From Bacteroidales bacterium UBA4333 (lineage in GTDB: Bacteria; Bacteroidota; Bacteroidia; Bacteroidales; Paludibacteraceae): a stretch of 64,000 nucleotides of DNA. Below are positions 43,821 through 52,892 of the stretch, piece after piece. Positions within the stretch are counted from its first letter, which is position 1; the number at the start of each line of letters is the position of its first letter. The notes under the pieces were generated by a model. The model was not told where the DNA came from and searched no databases. It saw only the letters and a program-made list of their open reading frames with translations. Position numbers and translations under genes: made by a program. The stretch is from assembly GCA_002394335.1 (NCBI GenBank), contig DGTP01000002.1, positions 62,001 to 126,000 on the forward strand. The letters run 5' to 3'.

Positions 43821-44390
43821 ATGGCAACTAAAATCCGTTTGGCTCGTCATGGTCACAAAGACTATGCTTTCTACCACATCGTAGTAGCTGACAGCCGCTC
43901 GCCGCGTGACGGCAAAATCATCGAACGTATCGGTTCTTACAATCCTAACACCAACCCCGCAACGGTAGATCTCAAGTTCGACCGCGCATTGTATTGGGTA
44001 GGCGTAGGCGCACAGCCGACCGACACGGTACGTAACATCCTCTCAGGAGAGGGCGTATTGCTCTGCAAGCACCTGCAAGGCGGTGTAGCAAAGGGTGCCT
44101 TCAGCCAGGAGGAGGCTCAGAAGCGTTTTGACGCTTGGAAAGCTCAGAAAGATGCTAAAAATGGCAAGATCAGCGCTGCTGAAGCTGAGAAGAAAGTAGC
44201 TGCTGCCAAGGCTCTCCTTGCTCAAGAGGTAGAGACCAACAAGGCTAAAGCTGCTGCTATCGCAGAGAAGCGTGCCGCTGCTGCTGCAGAGCTCGCTGCT
44301 GCTGCACAGGAGGCTGCCAAAGAAGCTGCTGCCGCTGAGGCAGAGGCTAATGGCGAAGAGGCTCCCGCAGAAGAAAGTGCAGCAGAATAA
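43821..44390 (+). CDS. rpsP: Ribosomal protein bS16 with long acidic/alanine-rich tail
   Basis: 189 residues. The first 80 or so (MATKIRLARHGHKDYAFYHI, RDGKIIERIGSYNP, LKFDRALYWVGVGAQPTD) are a standard bS16. The remaining ~100 are a helical Ala/Glu/Lys extension (EKKVAAAKALLAQEVETNKA, ending EEAPAEESAAE) as seen in Bacteroidetes homologues. It belongs to the small-subunit 5' domain. A single-gene transcription unit: own promoter at 43704-43735 and a strong terminator at 44413-44444. Confidence 0.96.
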   Translation: MATKIRLARHGHKDYAFYHIVVADSRSPRDGKIIERIGSYNPNTNPATVDLKFDRALYWVGVGAQPTDTVRNILSGEGVLLCKHLQGGVAKGAFSQEEAQKRFDAWKAQKDAKNGKISAAEAEKKVAAAKALLAQEVETNKAKAAAIAEKRAAAAAELAAAAQEAAKEAAAAEAEANGEEAPAEESAAE

Positions 44391-44412
44391 GCCGCTTTAT
44401 TTTAGCAAAAAG

Positions 44413-44444
44413 AAGTCCGGAACGAGAGTTTCCGGACTTTTTTT
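44413..44444. terminator. Intrinsic terminator between rpsP and the convergent sulfatase gene
   Basis: 10-bp perfect stem (44413-44422 with 44430-44439), 7-nt loop, then a T-tract on the plus strand. The A-rich 5' side could serve the minus strand as well. Confidence 0.9.
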
Positions 44445-46782
44445 ATTCGTAGAAATCAGTATATACCAACTTTATACGCGGGTCAATGGCGAAGAGACTG
44501 TCCGCTTTCCGACGACTGATCTCACCACCGAAGAGGGCGAAACAGTCACCGTCGCATTTCGAGAAGTCCGGACATTGGCGGTAGTCAAAAGCATAGTTAC
44601 GAATAGCTACCGGCTGGTCGGCTTTAACGGGAGGTACCCGGCTTGCCATCACATGATAACCCTTTTTGAGCAAAGCCCAATAGTCCTCGTCGGAGAAACA
44701 CTCCACCCACACCCGGTCCTTGTATTTGCCGAGCCATCGGTCTATGATCTTAGGATCGGATATTTTGTCGGTAACCAAAGTCAGTTGCGGGTTATTCGTC
44801 AAAATCGAATCCATCCGCGAAAAATCTATCGGCGTGAACAGTCCGTAGATCTTGCGCGCCATGAACTCATCGTGCGAGGGTGCGTAAGTCCATTCGAAAT
44901 TCCAGTCGTGCCAAGCGACCAGCTCGCCATCCGAGGTGACACACAAATCCAGCTCCATGAAATCAAACCCATGTGCGAGCGTGTTGCGGACCGCCTCCAG
45001 GCTGTTGGAATACATATACCTATAGACGCTTCCTCCAGCGTGCGCGATATAATGCGGCAGATCGGGAGATTCGAACCAGTTGGAACGGATCAGTTTGTCG
45101 GAGAGGGAGCTGCGGAGCGCGTAGTGATCGTCCGCGTCACAAGGCTGCGCGATCAGATCATGCCCCATACCTTTCCAGAAATAGTGCGACTGCCCCACGG
45201 CGTGCAGGAGAGTGGGGAATATATCTCCCTGTTTGGCATGCGGAATAATGATTGTGCTGTCCACCTCCGGCGTAACCAGGATGAGCGGACATCCGGCTTC
45301 TTCGGTACCGAAAGGCAGGTTCGCCCGCACGCCGTAGTCCCGCACTTCATCGCTCATGCTACTTCTGAAAATACGGTGGTCGCCGGTGATGGCGATAGTG
45401 CTGTTTCGCATCGCTTCCGCTGTATCTGCCCAAGCTAAGAAACGCCCCACCTGGCGGTCGGTGAAATGCGCGGTGCGGAGGTAGCTCTGAATGATAGCGG
45501 GTATCGTGTCGGGCAACTCAATCGGATCCTGATAACTGTCGAAAGGCAGGTGACCGTTGATGGTAATACCCATTAAGCAGCAGGGCGCGCTCGCTGTGTC
45601 CAGCGTCTGTATCATCCTGTCCATGACGACGCTGTCAGTCCAAGCAAAACGATAGTCCGTGTCGGGCTCGATCAGTTCCCGGTAGCCATAGACCGATGTC
45701 ATGCGACGTTGGTTCCAGACATTGCGGCAAGGATTGACGATCGCGCTGCGAGGGTAGAAATGCGCGAGGTTGGGGTACGTGCAGTAGTCATAGTCGATGC
45801 AGGCAACCCCTTCCGAAGTCGGGTAAAGCCCGGTATTGACGATCAGCTGCCCGTCGCCGGACATGCCGTATTGGATCTGGGAAAGCACATCGCGGGCATA
45901 GAGCACCGGGTGGGACGAGATATATTCTTTCATCGCCGGACAAACAGGCTCTCCGTTCTTGTCCACCGCATCCAACACCCACGATTCGAAACTCTCCAAC
46001 AGCAGAATCACCAGATGTCCTTGCGGCTCTGCCGGAGGCAACTGCGGCGTGACAAGCTTTGCCAACTCGGCTTGCTCTGCCTCGTTTAACTCCGCCGGTT
46101 TGCTTCTTTCAGCATAGTACCGGATACAGTCCGCCACCATGTAGAGCGGATACGCAAGGATCGAACGATGGTGGATGTAATGCGTTGCTTTGCGCTCGTT
46201 TTCGCTCACGTCAACAAAGAAGGCCTGCGGGATAGAGCACGGATTGATCCACTCCCACGTAAAAGGCGCTCCGTTGATAAAAGGCTTATGGTAGTACCAC
46301 CGCATATACGATCCGCTGAGGCTGATCGTAGCGCCGATGACAAGGCCGATGAGTGTCTCCCACCACCGGAATGGAGCGGATTCCCATAGAAAACATACCG
46401 CTGCTGCGCAGGTCAGAAGCGGAAACAGCAGCAACTGAGCGTCGCAATAAGGAATGATACTCGACCAGAAACCCTCCATGTTGCCTGCCAGCGTAAAGAG
46501 GTGCCAGGTCATAAAAAGATGGTTGACGCGGTAGTAGATGATCTGGGCTATGATCCATAGGTCGGTTACGCCTAACAGCACAAACACCGGCCATCGTTTG
46601 GGTGTCCACATCACAGTAAGCGCAAGGATCACCGCCGCCGCCCATTTGAAATAAGCCAGCGCCGGAGAAACATACATGTCTAATGCCACGATGCGGTCAA
46701 ACAAAAACGCCTTGGCCGCCAGCAGCACGACCACCAGTGCAAAACGCACCCATGCTCCTATATTTTGGCGATTAAAATTCAT
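44443..46782 (-). CDS. LtaS-like sulfatase/phosphoglycerol transferase fused to a GDPD-like domain
   Basis: 779 residues. N-terminal membrane domain with about five helices (residues 10-170), then an alkaline-phosphatase-superfamily domain (about 250-560): VILLLESFESWVL holds the first metal ligand, YGMSGDGQLIVNTGLYP occupies the place of the LtaS nucleophile loop (Ser where LtaS has Thr), and IAITGDHRIF gives the Asp-His metal pair. Residues about 575-779 form a GDPD/PI-PLC-like domain: AHAGGSVY, YSNSLEAV, FMELDLCVTSDGELVAWHDW. Fusion of a polyglycerophosphate-type transferase with a glycerophosphodiesterase-like domain is unusual. It has its own promoter (46803-46834), divergent from the polysaccharide cluster, and may decorate that polysaccharide (inference). 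Confidence 0.85.
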   Translation of the reverse strand: MNFNRQNIGAWVRFALVVVLLAAKAFLFDRIVALDMYVSPALAYFKWAAAVILALTVMWTPKRWPVFVLLGVTDLWIIAQIIYYRVNHLFMTWHLFTLAGNMEGFWSSIIPYCDAQLLLFPLLTCAAAVCFLWESAPFRWWETLIGLVIGATISLSGSYMRWYYHKPFINGAPFTWEWINPCSIPQAFFVDVSENERKATHYIHHRSILAYPLYMVADCIRYYAERSKPAELNEAEQAELAKLVTPQLPPAEPQGHLVILLLESFESWVLDAVDKNGEPVCPAMKEYISSHPVLYARDVLSQIQYGMSGDGQLIVNTGLYPTSEGVACIDYDYCTYPNLAHFYPRSAIVNPCRNVWNQRRMTSVYGYRELIEPDTDYRFAWTDSVVMDRMIQTLDTASAPCCLMGITINGHLPFDSYQDPIELPDTIPAIIQSYLRTAHFTDRQVGRFLAWADTAEAMRNSTIAITGDHRIFRSSMSDEVRDYGVRANLPFGTEEAGCPLILVTPEVDSTIIIPHAKQGDIFPTLLHAVGQSHYFWKGMGHDLIAQPCDADDHYALRSSLSDKLIRSNWFESPDLPHYIAHAGGSVYRYMYSNSLEAVRNTLAHGFDFMELDLCVTSDGELVAWHDWNFEWTYAPSHDEFMARKIYGLFTPIDFSRMDSILTNNPQLTLVTDKISDPKIIDRWLGKYKDRVWVECFSDEDYWALLKKGYHVMASRVPPVKADQPVAIRNYAFDYRQCPDFSKCDGDCFALFGGEISRRKADSLFAIDPRIKLVYTDFYE

Positions 46783-46802
46783 AGTTTACTCTTTTTCATC
46801 TG

Positions 46803-46834
46803 CAAAATTACGCAAAATATTTGAATTACACAAA
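46803..46834 (-). promoter_or_regulatory. Promoter of the LtaS-GDPD fusion gene
   Basis: On the minus strand: TTTG - 20 nt - TAATTTTG, 20 nt upstream of the ATG. Confidence 0.8.
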
Positions 46835-46839
46835 AAAAA

Positions 46840-46870
46840 TTGCACAAATTAAAAAAAAGTAGTATCTTTG
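46840..46870 (+). promoter_or_regulatory. Promoter of the polysaccharide cluster
   Basis: TTG at 46840, 20 nt, TATCTTTG at 46863-46870. It is back-to-back with the minus-strand promoter and only 10 nt upstream of the first ATG (46881), so the mRNA leader would be only a few nucleotides if that ATG is used. Confidence 0.82.
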
Positions 46871-46880
46871 CAGACTTTTT

Positions 46881-48128
46881 ATGTGGCATAAAGTACGCAA
46901 CATATGGCAAAACAACACCAAAGTGGTGGAGAATTATGCGTTTATGACCATTCTGCAGGTATTGAATATCTGCTTCTATTTGCTAATCTATCCTTTCCTG
47001 ATCCGCGTATTGGGAGCCGAGAGGTACGGACTCTATGCCTATGCTCTCGCGATCGTAACGCTCTTCATCACTTTTGTCTCGTTCGGTTTTGACCTGCCTG
47101 CTGCCAAAAAGATAGCGGAAAACGCAGGGAATAAAGAGGTGCTGTCGCAAGTGCTGTCCGAGGTGACGGCGACCAAGATTCTCTTGGAAATTGTGGCGCT
47201 GGTCATATATGCATGTTTGTTCCTGCTGTCCTCTAAAATGAGGGGAAACGCCCTGCTTTTCGCGATCGTCTTTGCCCAGACCATAACCAACATCGTCTTT
47301 CCCCAATGGTATTTCCAGGGCGTGCAAAGAATGCGCGTGGTGACCTATATCCAGGTGGCGCTCAAACTCGCTACGCTCCCCTTGATTTTCTGGCTGCTCC
47401 GATCGCCGGACGACTGCTGGATATATGCCTTGATCGTCTCGGCGTCTTCGGTGGCGGGAGGTCTGATTGCATGGCTGATAGTACGTTTCAAGGACGGGTT
47501 GAAGATAAACCGCGTGCCTTTTGCAACGGTCTGGCGGGCGGTCAAGGAAACTGCACCTTTCTTCCTTACCAATGCAACAAGCATACTGAAAGAACAGGGC
47601 GTCGTCTTGCTGATCGGGCAGTTTTTAGGGATGAGCGATGTGGCTATTTACGATTTGGCGAACAAGATCATTGTTATCCCGCGAACGATCTTCAGCAAAC
47701 TGAATGATGCGCTGTATCCCAAGATGATGGCGCAGCCGAGTCCGGCGCGGCGCAAGAAAATACTGATAGGAGAGATCGCGGTCGGAATGGGTGCTATCGC
47801 GCTTATTGCCGCGTTCGGGTACTGGGCGGTACTGATCCTAGGAGGAAAAGCGATGAGCGCCTCCTATCCGGTAAGCGTCATACTGAGCGTCACGATCCTC
47901 ACATGGCTGGTCGCCGGTGCGCTCATAGATTTCTATATCATTCCGTCCGGCAAGGTCTATTATATCACGGTCAACCAGATCATAGCTATGTCGGTCACGT
48001 TCCTTATCGCGGGAGTGGGATTGTATTTCTTCCATAGCGTCTATGCGCTGGCTGCCTCTTTGGCGGTCGCCGGGCTGGTGGAAATAGCCTATTGCAGTTT
48101 TGTGGTCATTAAAAACAAGATGAGATGA
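46881..48128 (+). CDS. Wzx-type oligosaccharide flippase
   Basis: 415 residues with about twelve hydrophobic helices and the MOP/Wzx pattern: NYAFMTILQVLNICFYLLIY at the first helix, then YPFLIRVLGAERYGLYAYA. It moves lipid-linked repeat units across the inner membrane. The ATG at 46881 is only 10 nt after the -7 box; the next in-frame ATG (46944) would delete the conserved cytosolic start and part of the first helix and is less likely. It is first in a run of overlapping polysaccharide genes and joins the next gene by ATGA. Confidence 0.9.
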   Translation: MWHKVRNIWQNNTKVVENYAFMTILQVLNICFYLLIYPFLIRVLGAERYGLYAYALAIVTLFITFVSFGFDLPAAKKIAENAGNKEVLSQVLSEVTATKILLEIVALVIYACLFLLSSKMRGNALLFAIVFAQTITNIVFPQWYFQGVQRMRVVTYIQVALKLATLPLIFWLLRSPDDCWIYALIVSASSVAGGLIAWLIVRFKDGLKINRVPFATVWRAVKETAPFFLTNATSILKEQGVVLLIGQFLGMSDVAIYDLANKIIVIPRTIFSKLNDALYPKMMAQPSPARRKKILIGEIAVGMGAIALIAAFGYWAVLILGGKAMSASYPVSVILSVTILTWLVAGALIDFYIIPSGKVYYITVNQIIAMSVTFLIAGVGLYFFHSVYALAASLAVAGLVEIAYCSFVVIKNKMR

Positions 48129-49108
48129 AGCTGAGTGTGATAGTGCCTGTCTATGGCGTGGAGAAATACATAGCGCGTTGCGCGGAGTCCCTGCTCCGGC
48201 AGGACTATGCAGACAAGGAACTCATCTTCGTGGACGACGCTTCGCCGGATCGCTCCGTAGCAATACTGCAAGAACTGCTCCCGCACTATCCTGACCGGCA
48301 GGTCACGATTCTCCGCCATTCCGAAAACCGCGGGTTGGCGGCGGCACGGAGAACAGGCATGAAGGCGGCTACCGGAGAGTACATAATCCACGTGGACGGA
48401 GACGACTACATAGAGCCGGACGCGCTGCAACAGCTTGCCCGGAAGGCGGAGGAGACAAAAGCGGATATCATCGGAATGGATTTCTATTTCGACTGGGGCG
48501 AGAGAAAGAAAGTGTACCAAGGTCGTTGGACGGAGAATGCACAGGACTACAGCCGTTTGGTATTGAGTGGAGCTACTATGCCCAATATGTGGGCGCACAT
48601 GACCAGACGCCAATTAGTAGAACAAGCAGGCGTCCTGCCTATAGAAGGACTGGACACGGGAGAAGACTATTTGTTCGTCTCCAGACTGTGTCCGCACGCA
48701 CGCCGCATAGCACATGTGGAGCGTCCTTTGTACCACTATATGCAGACAAACAGCTCATCATACATGCATGTGCTCTCGGAGAAGAATATCCGCAGTCTGA
48801 TTCAAGTGATGAAGGAACTGTCGGATCGGTTTGCGGGCAAACCGGAATACGCAGACGCCCTTCGCGCCGGACAGTGGCTGAAGAAAACTGAGCTGATGAT
48901 GCGTGTAAGCAGAAGTCAATACCCACTTGTGGACGAGATGCCTGCCATGCTCCCCGTCAACACCGGCACGATGACGTTCGCACAACGTGTAGCGGCACCT
49001 TTAGTCGCCAAGCGGCATTGGTTCCTGTTGGCGATATATAGTTCCTGTTACAGGGCTTTGACGGAAATAGTACAAGTTTTGAAAGGAAGAAGAAAGAATA
49101 AATGCTAA
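48125..49108 (+). CDS. GT2-family glycosyltransferase
   Basis: 327 residues starting on an ATGA overlap. GT-A fold: MKLSVIVPVYGVEKYIARCA, FVDDASPDRSVAILQ, RGLAAARRTGMKAATGEYI, and the DxD motif in HVDGDDYIEPDAL. It transfers a sugar to the undecaprenyl-linked repeat unit at the inner face of the inner membrane; donor and linkage are not predictable. The last 7 bases overlap the polymerase gene. Confidence 0.92.
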   Translation: MKLSVIVPVYGVEKYIARCAESLLRQDYADKELIFVDDASPDRSVAILQELLPHYPDRQVTILRHSENRGLAAARRTGMKAATGEYIIHVDGDDYIEPDALQQLARKAEETKADIIGMDFYFDWGERKKVYQGRWTENAQDYSRLVLSGATMPNMWAHMTRRQLVEQAGVLPIEGLDTGEDYLFVSRLCPHARRIAHVERPLYHYMQTNSSSYMHVLSEKNIRSLIQVMKELSDRFAGKPEYADALRAGQWLKKTELMMRVSRSQYPLVDEMPAMLPVNTGTMTFAQRVAAPLVAKRHWFLLAIYSSCYRALTEIVQVLKGRRKNKC

Positions 49109-50499
49109 CCTATCTGCTCAATATTGCTTTTGCCATCGCGGCTACGGTGCTCTATATCAAAGCACCGTGGACCTATAGTTACGGCTATTGCGTGGCACTG
49201 ATGGGGTGCTTTATTGCGCAGAATGTGCTTTTCTTTGTTTCGAATAAGCGGAAAAACTGGTTGGGATTTGAGTTTTTCTTTGCCCTTTCGTTCTTCCTCG
49301 TTAACTTCGTCTATCCTGTTTTCTATGCGCCTACGGAACGTATCTATTGGTCGTTCTTTAGTTTTTCCTTTAACGACAATTTTGTAACACGCGCGACAGC
49401 CCTTGCGTACTTCGGATATGCCTGGTATATGCTCGGGGCAACACGCATTTTGCAGCTAAAGCGAGAGGAACCTGAAGAGCCGACATTTACCATCTCCATG
49501 CGCCAATACATCTGGTTTTTCGGTATTACGATGGTGGCTTGGGTCCTCTTTGTCGCTACCGGTGGCCTCGCGGCGCTGCAGAGTGTCTATGCCGAGGGTG
49601 CGAACCTGCGCGATGTGGGCATATATAGCTATTTTAACAATATCTTCACTATCGGATGCTATTTCTTGGCGATTTTCATTTTCCGCCTGCCGAAACAGAA
49701 ATGGTGGTTTTATCTGGCGGTGATAGCTTCATTCATGCTTATACTCCTTTCTACCGGAAGCCGCCAGTTGGCAGTCGGGCTTGCGTTGATTCTTGTCGTG
49801 GGATTCAGTATGTATGTGTATCACCTTAAATGGTGGCACGTACTCGGTCTTGTAGCCGGTGGATCGATTGTACTCTTTTTGGTTATGACGCTTCGTAAAG
49901 AAGGTTTGGATCCTGCGGCATGGCAAGCCAAGCTGGCGCATACTAATTTAGAAGAGTTTTGGGATATCTATGAAGACCTGATTGTGAACGATGTTAACCT
50001 CTTCCGCCTTTTCGGGTGGGCGCAAGAGAACGACTTGACATGGTTCACCGGGATGTCGCTTGATCTGTCTTCGCCTGTTCCTGGGCTTGCCGGATATATC
50101 ATTGAGCACTCCGATCTTCCGCCCCAGATGTTGCATGGCGGTGATCTGCCTTCATACCTCATCTTAGGACCTGACGCTACCTGGGGGACCGGCACCAATA
50201 TGATTGGCGAAGCATACCGTTCTTTTGGGGCGGTTGGAACAGCGATTGCCATGTTCCTCATCGGCCTCTGGGTAAAGGAAAGCTATTATCGGGCGAAGAA
50301 CAATGTCTATTGGTACTTGATGTATTTCCTCTTGGTAGGACATGCGCTTATCTATCCTCGTGCCCCGCTTCTCTTTGATCCGAGATTGGTTACATGGAGC
50401 CTCTTGCTCCTGCTCATAGTTATGACGATCACCAATCATCAGACGCAAATCGTTCATTGGCTCAACGGACTGGGCAAAAAGAAGGAGGTACAGCCATGA
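49102..50499 (+). CDS. Wzy-type O-antigen/capsule polymerase (oligosaccharide repeat unit polymerase)
   Basis: 465 residues with about ten to twelve transmembrane helices and one large periplasmic loop near residues 255-345 (DPAAWQAKLAHTNLEEFWD, LSSPVPGLAGYIIEHSDLPP), followed by WGTGTNMIGEAYRSFG, which is a common feature of the polysaccharide polymerases of this type. It joins flipped repeat units into polymer in the periplasm. It overlaps the GT2 gene before it by 7 bp and the GT4 after it by ATGA. Assignment rests on topology and cluster position. Confidence 0.82.
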   Translation: MLTYLLNIAFAIAATVLYIKAPWTYSYGYCVALMGCFIAQNVLFFVSNKRKNWLGFEFFFALSFFLVNFVYPVFYAPTERIYWSFFSFSFNDNFVTRATALAYFGYAWYMLGATRILQLKREEPEEPTFTISMRQYIWFFGITMVAWVLFVATGGLAALQSVYAEGANLRDVGIYSYFNNIFTIGCYFLAIFIFRLPKQKWWFYLAVIASFMLILLSTGSRQLAVGLALILVVGFSMYVYHLKWWHVLGLVAGGSIVLFLVMTLRKEGLDPAAWQAKLAHTNLEEFWDIYEDLIVNDVNLFRLFGWAQENDLTWFTGMSLDLSSPVPGLAGYIIEHSDLPPQMLHGGDLPSYLILGPDATWGTGTNMIGEAYRSFGAVGTAIAMFLIGLWVKESYYRAKNNVYWYLMYFLLVGHALIYPRAPLLFDPRLVTWSLLLLLIVMTITNHQTQIVHWLNGLGKKKEVQP

Positions 50500-51641
50500 G
50501 AATACTCTATTGTATCCCGCATCTCTATAACTCCGGCGGGATGGAACGCGTATTGACGCAGAAAGTGAATTGGCTCGCAGCACACACGGAGCATGAGATC
50601 ACGATCCTGACGACGGAGCCGGTGCCGGCAGGCACTCCGAAATGCTATTTCCCGCTTTCGGAGAAAGTGCAGGTGGAGGAACTGAATATCGACTTTAACG
50701 CAGACTACACCAAGCCGCTGCTGTCCAAATACTACGCGCACATGCGTCGCATGAGCGCATACAAACGCGCTCTAACCAAATATATACGTACGCATAAGAT
50801 AGATCTCTGTATCTCGCTCGGCGGCAAAGAGATCGCGTTCCTACGTCACCTGCCTTGCCGCACGATAGCGGAGATGCACTTCGCTATGGATCAACGAAAG
50901 CAGCTGCTGATGGCGAATCACACCGGCGCTTTCTGGTCGCTCTTGGGGGCGATTCGCACACGCCAATTGGTGAGAGACGTTAAACCCTTGGAGCGCTTGG
51001 TCGTTCTGACCGAAGCAGACAAAGCAGCCTGGGAGAAAGCCGGTTGCACAAACGTGACCGTCATACCCAATCCTTGTGCGCTAAATAGTAGAAAGTCGAA
51101 AGTCGAAAGTCGAAAGACCAAGACGGTGCTGGCGGTTGGACGGCTGCATGAGCAGAAAGGGTTTGACCTTCTTCTGCGCTCATGGCAGCCGGTAGAGAAA
51201 CACTATCCCGAATGGCAGTTGCGCATTGTGGGAGAAGGTCCTAAACGCGCTGAATTAGAGACGCAAGTTCGCGAACTAGACTTGAGACATGCAATTATTG
51301 CCGGTCGAACAGAGAATGTGGCTGATGAATATAGCAGTGCATCATTGTTTGTGCTCTCCTCACGATATGAGGGTTTTTCTCTGGTATTGGCAGAAGCCAT
51401 GTGGTGTGGAACTCCGTGTGTGGCTTTCGACTGTCCGCAAGGACCGGCGGAGCTCTTGGCAGACGGCAGAGGATGGCTCGTGCCCGCCAACGATGTAGAA
51501 AAATTGACACAGCAGGTAGAGTACGCCCTTGCCCATCCGGACGAAGCGTCAGCGCGTGCCGCTAAAGCGCAGGCTTTTGCGCAAGCGACATACAGCGAAG
51601 CAGCAATTATGCCACAATGGGAGAAAGTAATTGATAATTGA
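50496..51641 (+). CDS. GT4-family glycosyltransferase
   Basis: 381 residues from the ATG at 50496, supported by AGGAGG about 7 nt upstream and the ATGA overlap with the polymerase stop. N-terminal YCIPHLYNSGGMERVLTQK, C-terminal LAVGRLHEQKGFDLLLRSW and SSRYEGFSLVLAEAMWCGTP (E-x7-E motif). A 28-bp array of 7-nt units (51091-51118) adds SRKSKVESRKTK at the hinge between the two Rossmann domains, immediately before the VGRL strand. The stop codon (TGA 51639-51641) lies inside another array. Confidence 0.93.
   Translation: MRILYCIPHLYNSGGMERVLTQKVNWLAAHTEHEITILTTEPVPAGTPKCYFPLSEKVQVEELNIDFNADYTKPLLSKYYAHMRRMSAYKRALTKYIRTHKIDLCISLGGKEIAFLRHLPCRTIAEMHFAMDQRKQLLMANHTGAFWSLLGAIRTRQLVRDVKPLERLVVLTEADKAAWEKAGCTNVTVIPNPCALNSRKSKVESRKTKTVLAVGRLHEQKGFDLLLRSWQPVEKHYPEWQLRIVGEGPKRAELETQVRELDLRHAIIAGRTENVADEYSSASLFVLSSRYEGFSLVLAEAMWCGTPCVAFDCPQGPAELLADGRGWLVPANDVEKLTQQVEYALAHPDEASARAAKAQAFAQATYSEAAIMPQWEKVIDN
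51091..51118 (+). repeat. 7-nt tandem array in a GT4 gene (gaaagtc x3, gaaagac)
   Basis: Four exact 7-nt units, 28 bp, located at the inter-domain hinge. Confidence 0.93.
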
Positions 51642-51657
51642 TAATTGATAATTGATA
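51630..51657. repeat. 7-nt tandem array across a gene junction (attgata x4)
   Basis: Four perfect 7-nt units. The stop of the upstream GT4 gene (51639-51641) is inside the array, and the next gene lacks an ATG start and begins just after it with TTG. Confidence 0.95.
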
Positions 51658-51665
51658 ATTGGGAA

Positions 51666-52892
51666 TTGAATAAACGGATATTATATATCAACGAGTCGCT
51701 CAATACAGGTTCGACGGGTCACATAGTGGAAGAAACAGCTTCCGCAGCGATGAAGAACGGCTATGAGTGTATAGTGGCGCACGGCGCGCGGTATGTGCAT
51801 GCTTCGCAAATCCCTCATTATGCTTTTTCTTCTCGTATAGAGGAGTACGCGCATGGCCTGTATTCGTTGTTATGCAATGCTCAAGGTTTGGGTTCCGAAT
51901 CAGCTACAAAGCGGCTTATCCGGTTTATTCAGGAGTGGCAACCGTCCTTGATCCACCTGCATAATATCCACGGCTATTACCTGAACTACCCTTTATTGTT
52001 CTCGTTTTTGAAAACAACAGATATTCCGGTCGTATGGACATTGCACGACTGTTGGGCTATAACAGGCAGGTGCGCCTATTTTACCCTGAGCGGTTGCAAT
52101 CAGTGGCAAACCCAATGCAGGGACTGCCCCGCTTATTCGGACTATCCGCGCAGTTTGTACAGAGGAAACACCCAGAGGAACTTTATATTAAAAGAGCAGG
52201 CATTTACAGGGCTGGAGCATTTGAGTATAACCACTGTCTCGAACTGGTTGAACGAGCTTGTGCAGCAATCGTTTTTGCGGGACTATCCTTGCCGTACTAT
52301 TTACAACGGAATAGACACAGAGACCTTCCGACCTACCGCATCCGAATTGCGCAAGCAATGGAAAGCAGAGGACAAGGTGGTCATTTTAGGCGTCGCTTCC
52401 CAATGGACGGAGACGAAAGGCTGGAAGGAATGGATTCAATTGGCGCAGCGGCTCGATAAAAACCGCTACACGGTCGTTATGGTGGGCGTCAGCAAGAGGC
52501 AGCAACAGGAGTTGCCGGATCACTGCGTTGTAATCTCCAAGACGGACAACAGAACCCAATTGGCACAAGTCTATTCCGCTGCGGACATATATGTTAATCT
52601 GGCGCACCAGGAGGCTTTCGGGCTGACGCTGCTGGAAGCGATGGCGTGCGGCACACCCTGTATCTCGTACGACAATACCGCCATTCCGGAGACGACTACA
52701 CCAGAGACGGCGGTTGTCCTGCCGGATAGGGATATAGACGCCGTGCAGCGCGAAATAGCCAAAGCGGGACGCAAATGGAAGCAACAATGCTCCGGCGAGT
52801 GCAGAAACCATGTACTGAATAAATTTAACAACATTGATAAAATACAAGAATATCTTCGCCTGTATGGTGAATTAACTGCAATGCGATCATGA
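51666..52892 (+). CDS. GT4-family glycosyltransferase (WcaC/colanic-acid-type)
   Basis: 408 residues if started at TTG 51666 (MNKRILYINESLNTGSTGHI); TTG 51645 inside the array would add seven residues. No ATG is available before the conserved N-terminus. HLHNIHGYYLNYPLLFSFLK, VVWTLHDCWAITGRCAYF and CNQWQTQCRDCP with its cysteines are features of a Bacteroidetes capsule GT4 group. The C-terminal AHQEAFGLTLLEAMACGTPC has the E-x7-E motif. It works in repeat-unit assembly and overlaps the next gene by ATGA. Confidence 0.92.
   Translation: MNKRILYINESLNTGSTGHIVEETASAAMKNGYECIVAHGARYVHASQIPHYAFSSRIEEYAHGLYSLLCNAQGLGSESATKRLIRFIQEWQPSLIHLHNIHGYYLNYPLLFSFLKTTDIPVVWTLHDCWAITGRCAYFTLSGCNQWQTQCRDCPAYSDYPRSLYRGNTQRNFILKEQAFTGLEHLSITTVSNWLNELVQQSFLRDYPCRTIYNGIDTETFRPTASELRKQWKAEDKVVILGVASQWTETKGWKEWIQLAQRLDKNRYTVVMVGVSKRQQQELPDHCVVISKTDNRTQLAQVYSAADIYVNLAHQEAFGLTLLEAMACGTPCISYDNTAIPETTTPETAVVLPDRDIDAVQREIAKAGRKWKQQCSGECRNHVLNKFNNIDKIQEYLRLYGELTAMRS

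Noticed and set aside
44272..45438. 388-codon plus-strand frame opposite the LtaS-GDPD gene
   Set aside because: Overlaps rpsP and a terminator, and shows no domain; it is a shadow of the minus-strand gene.
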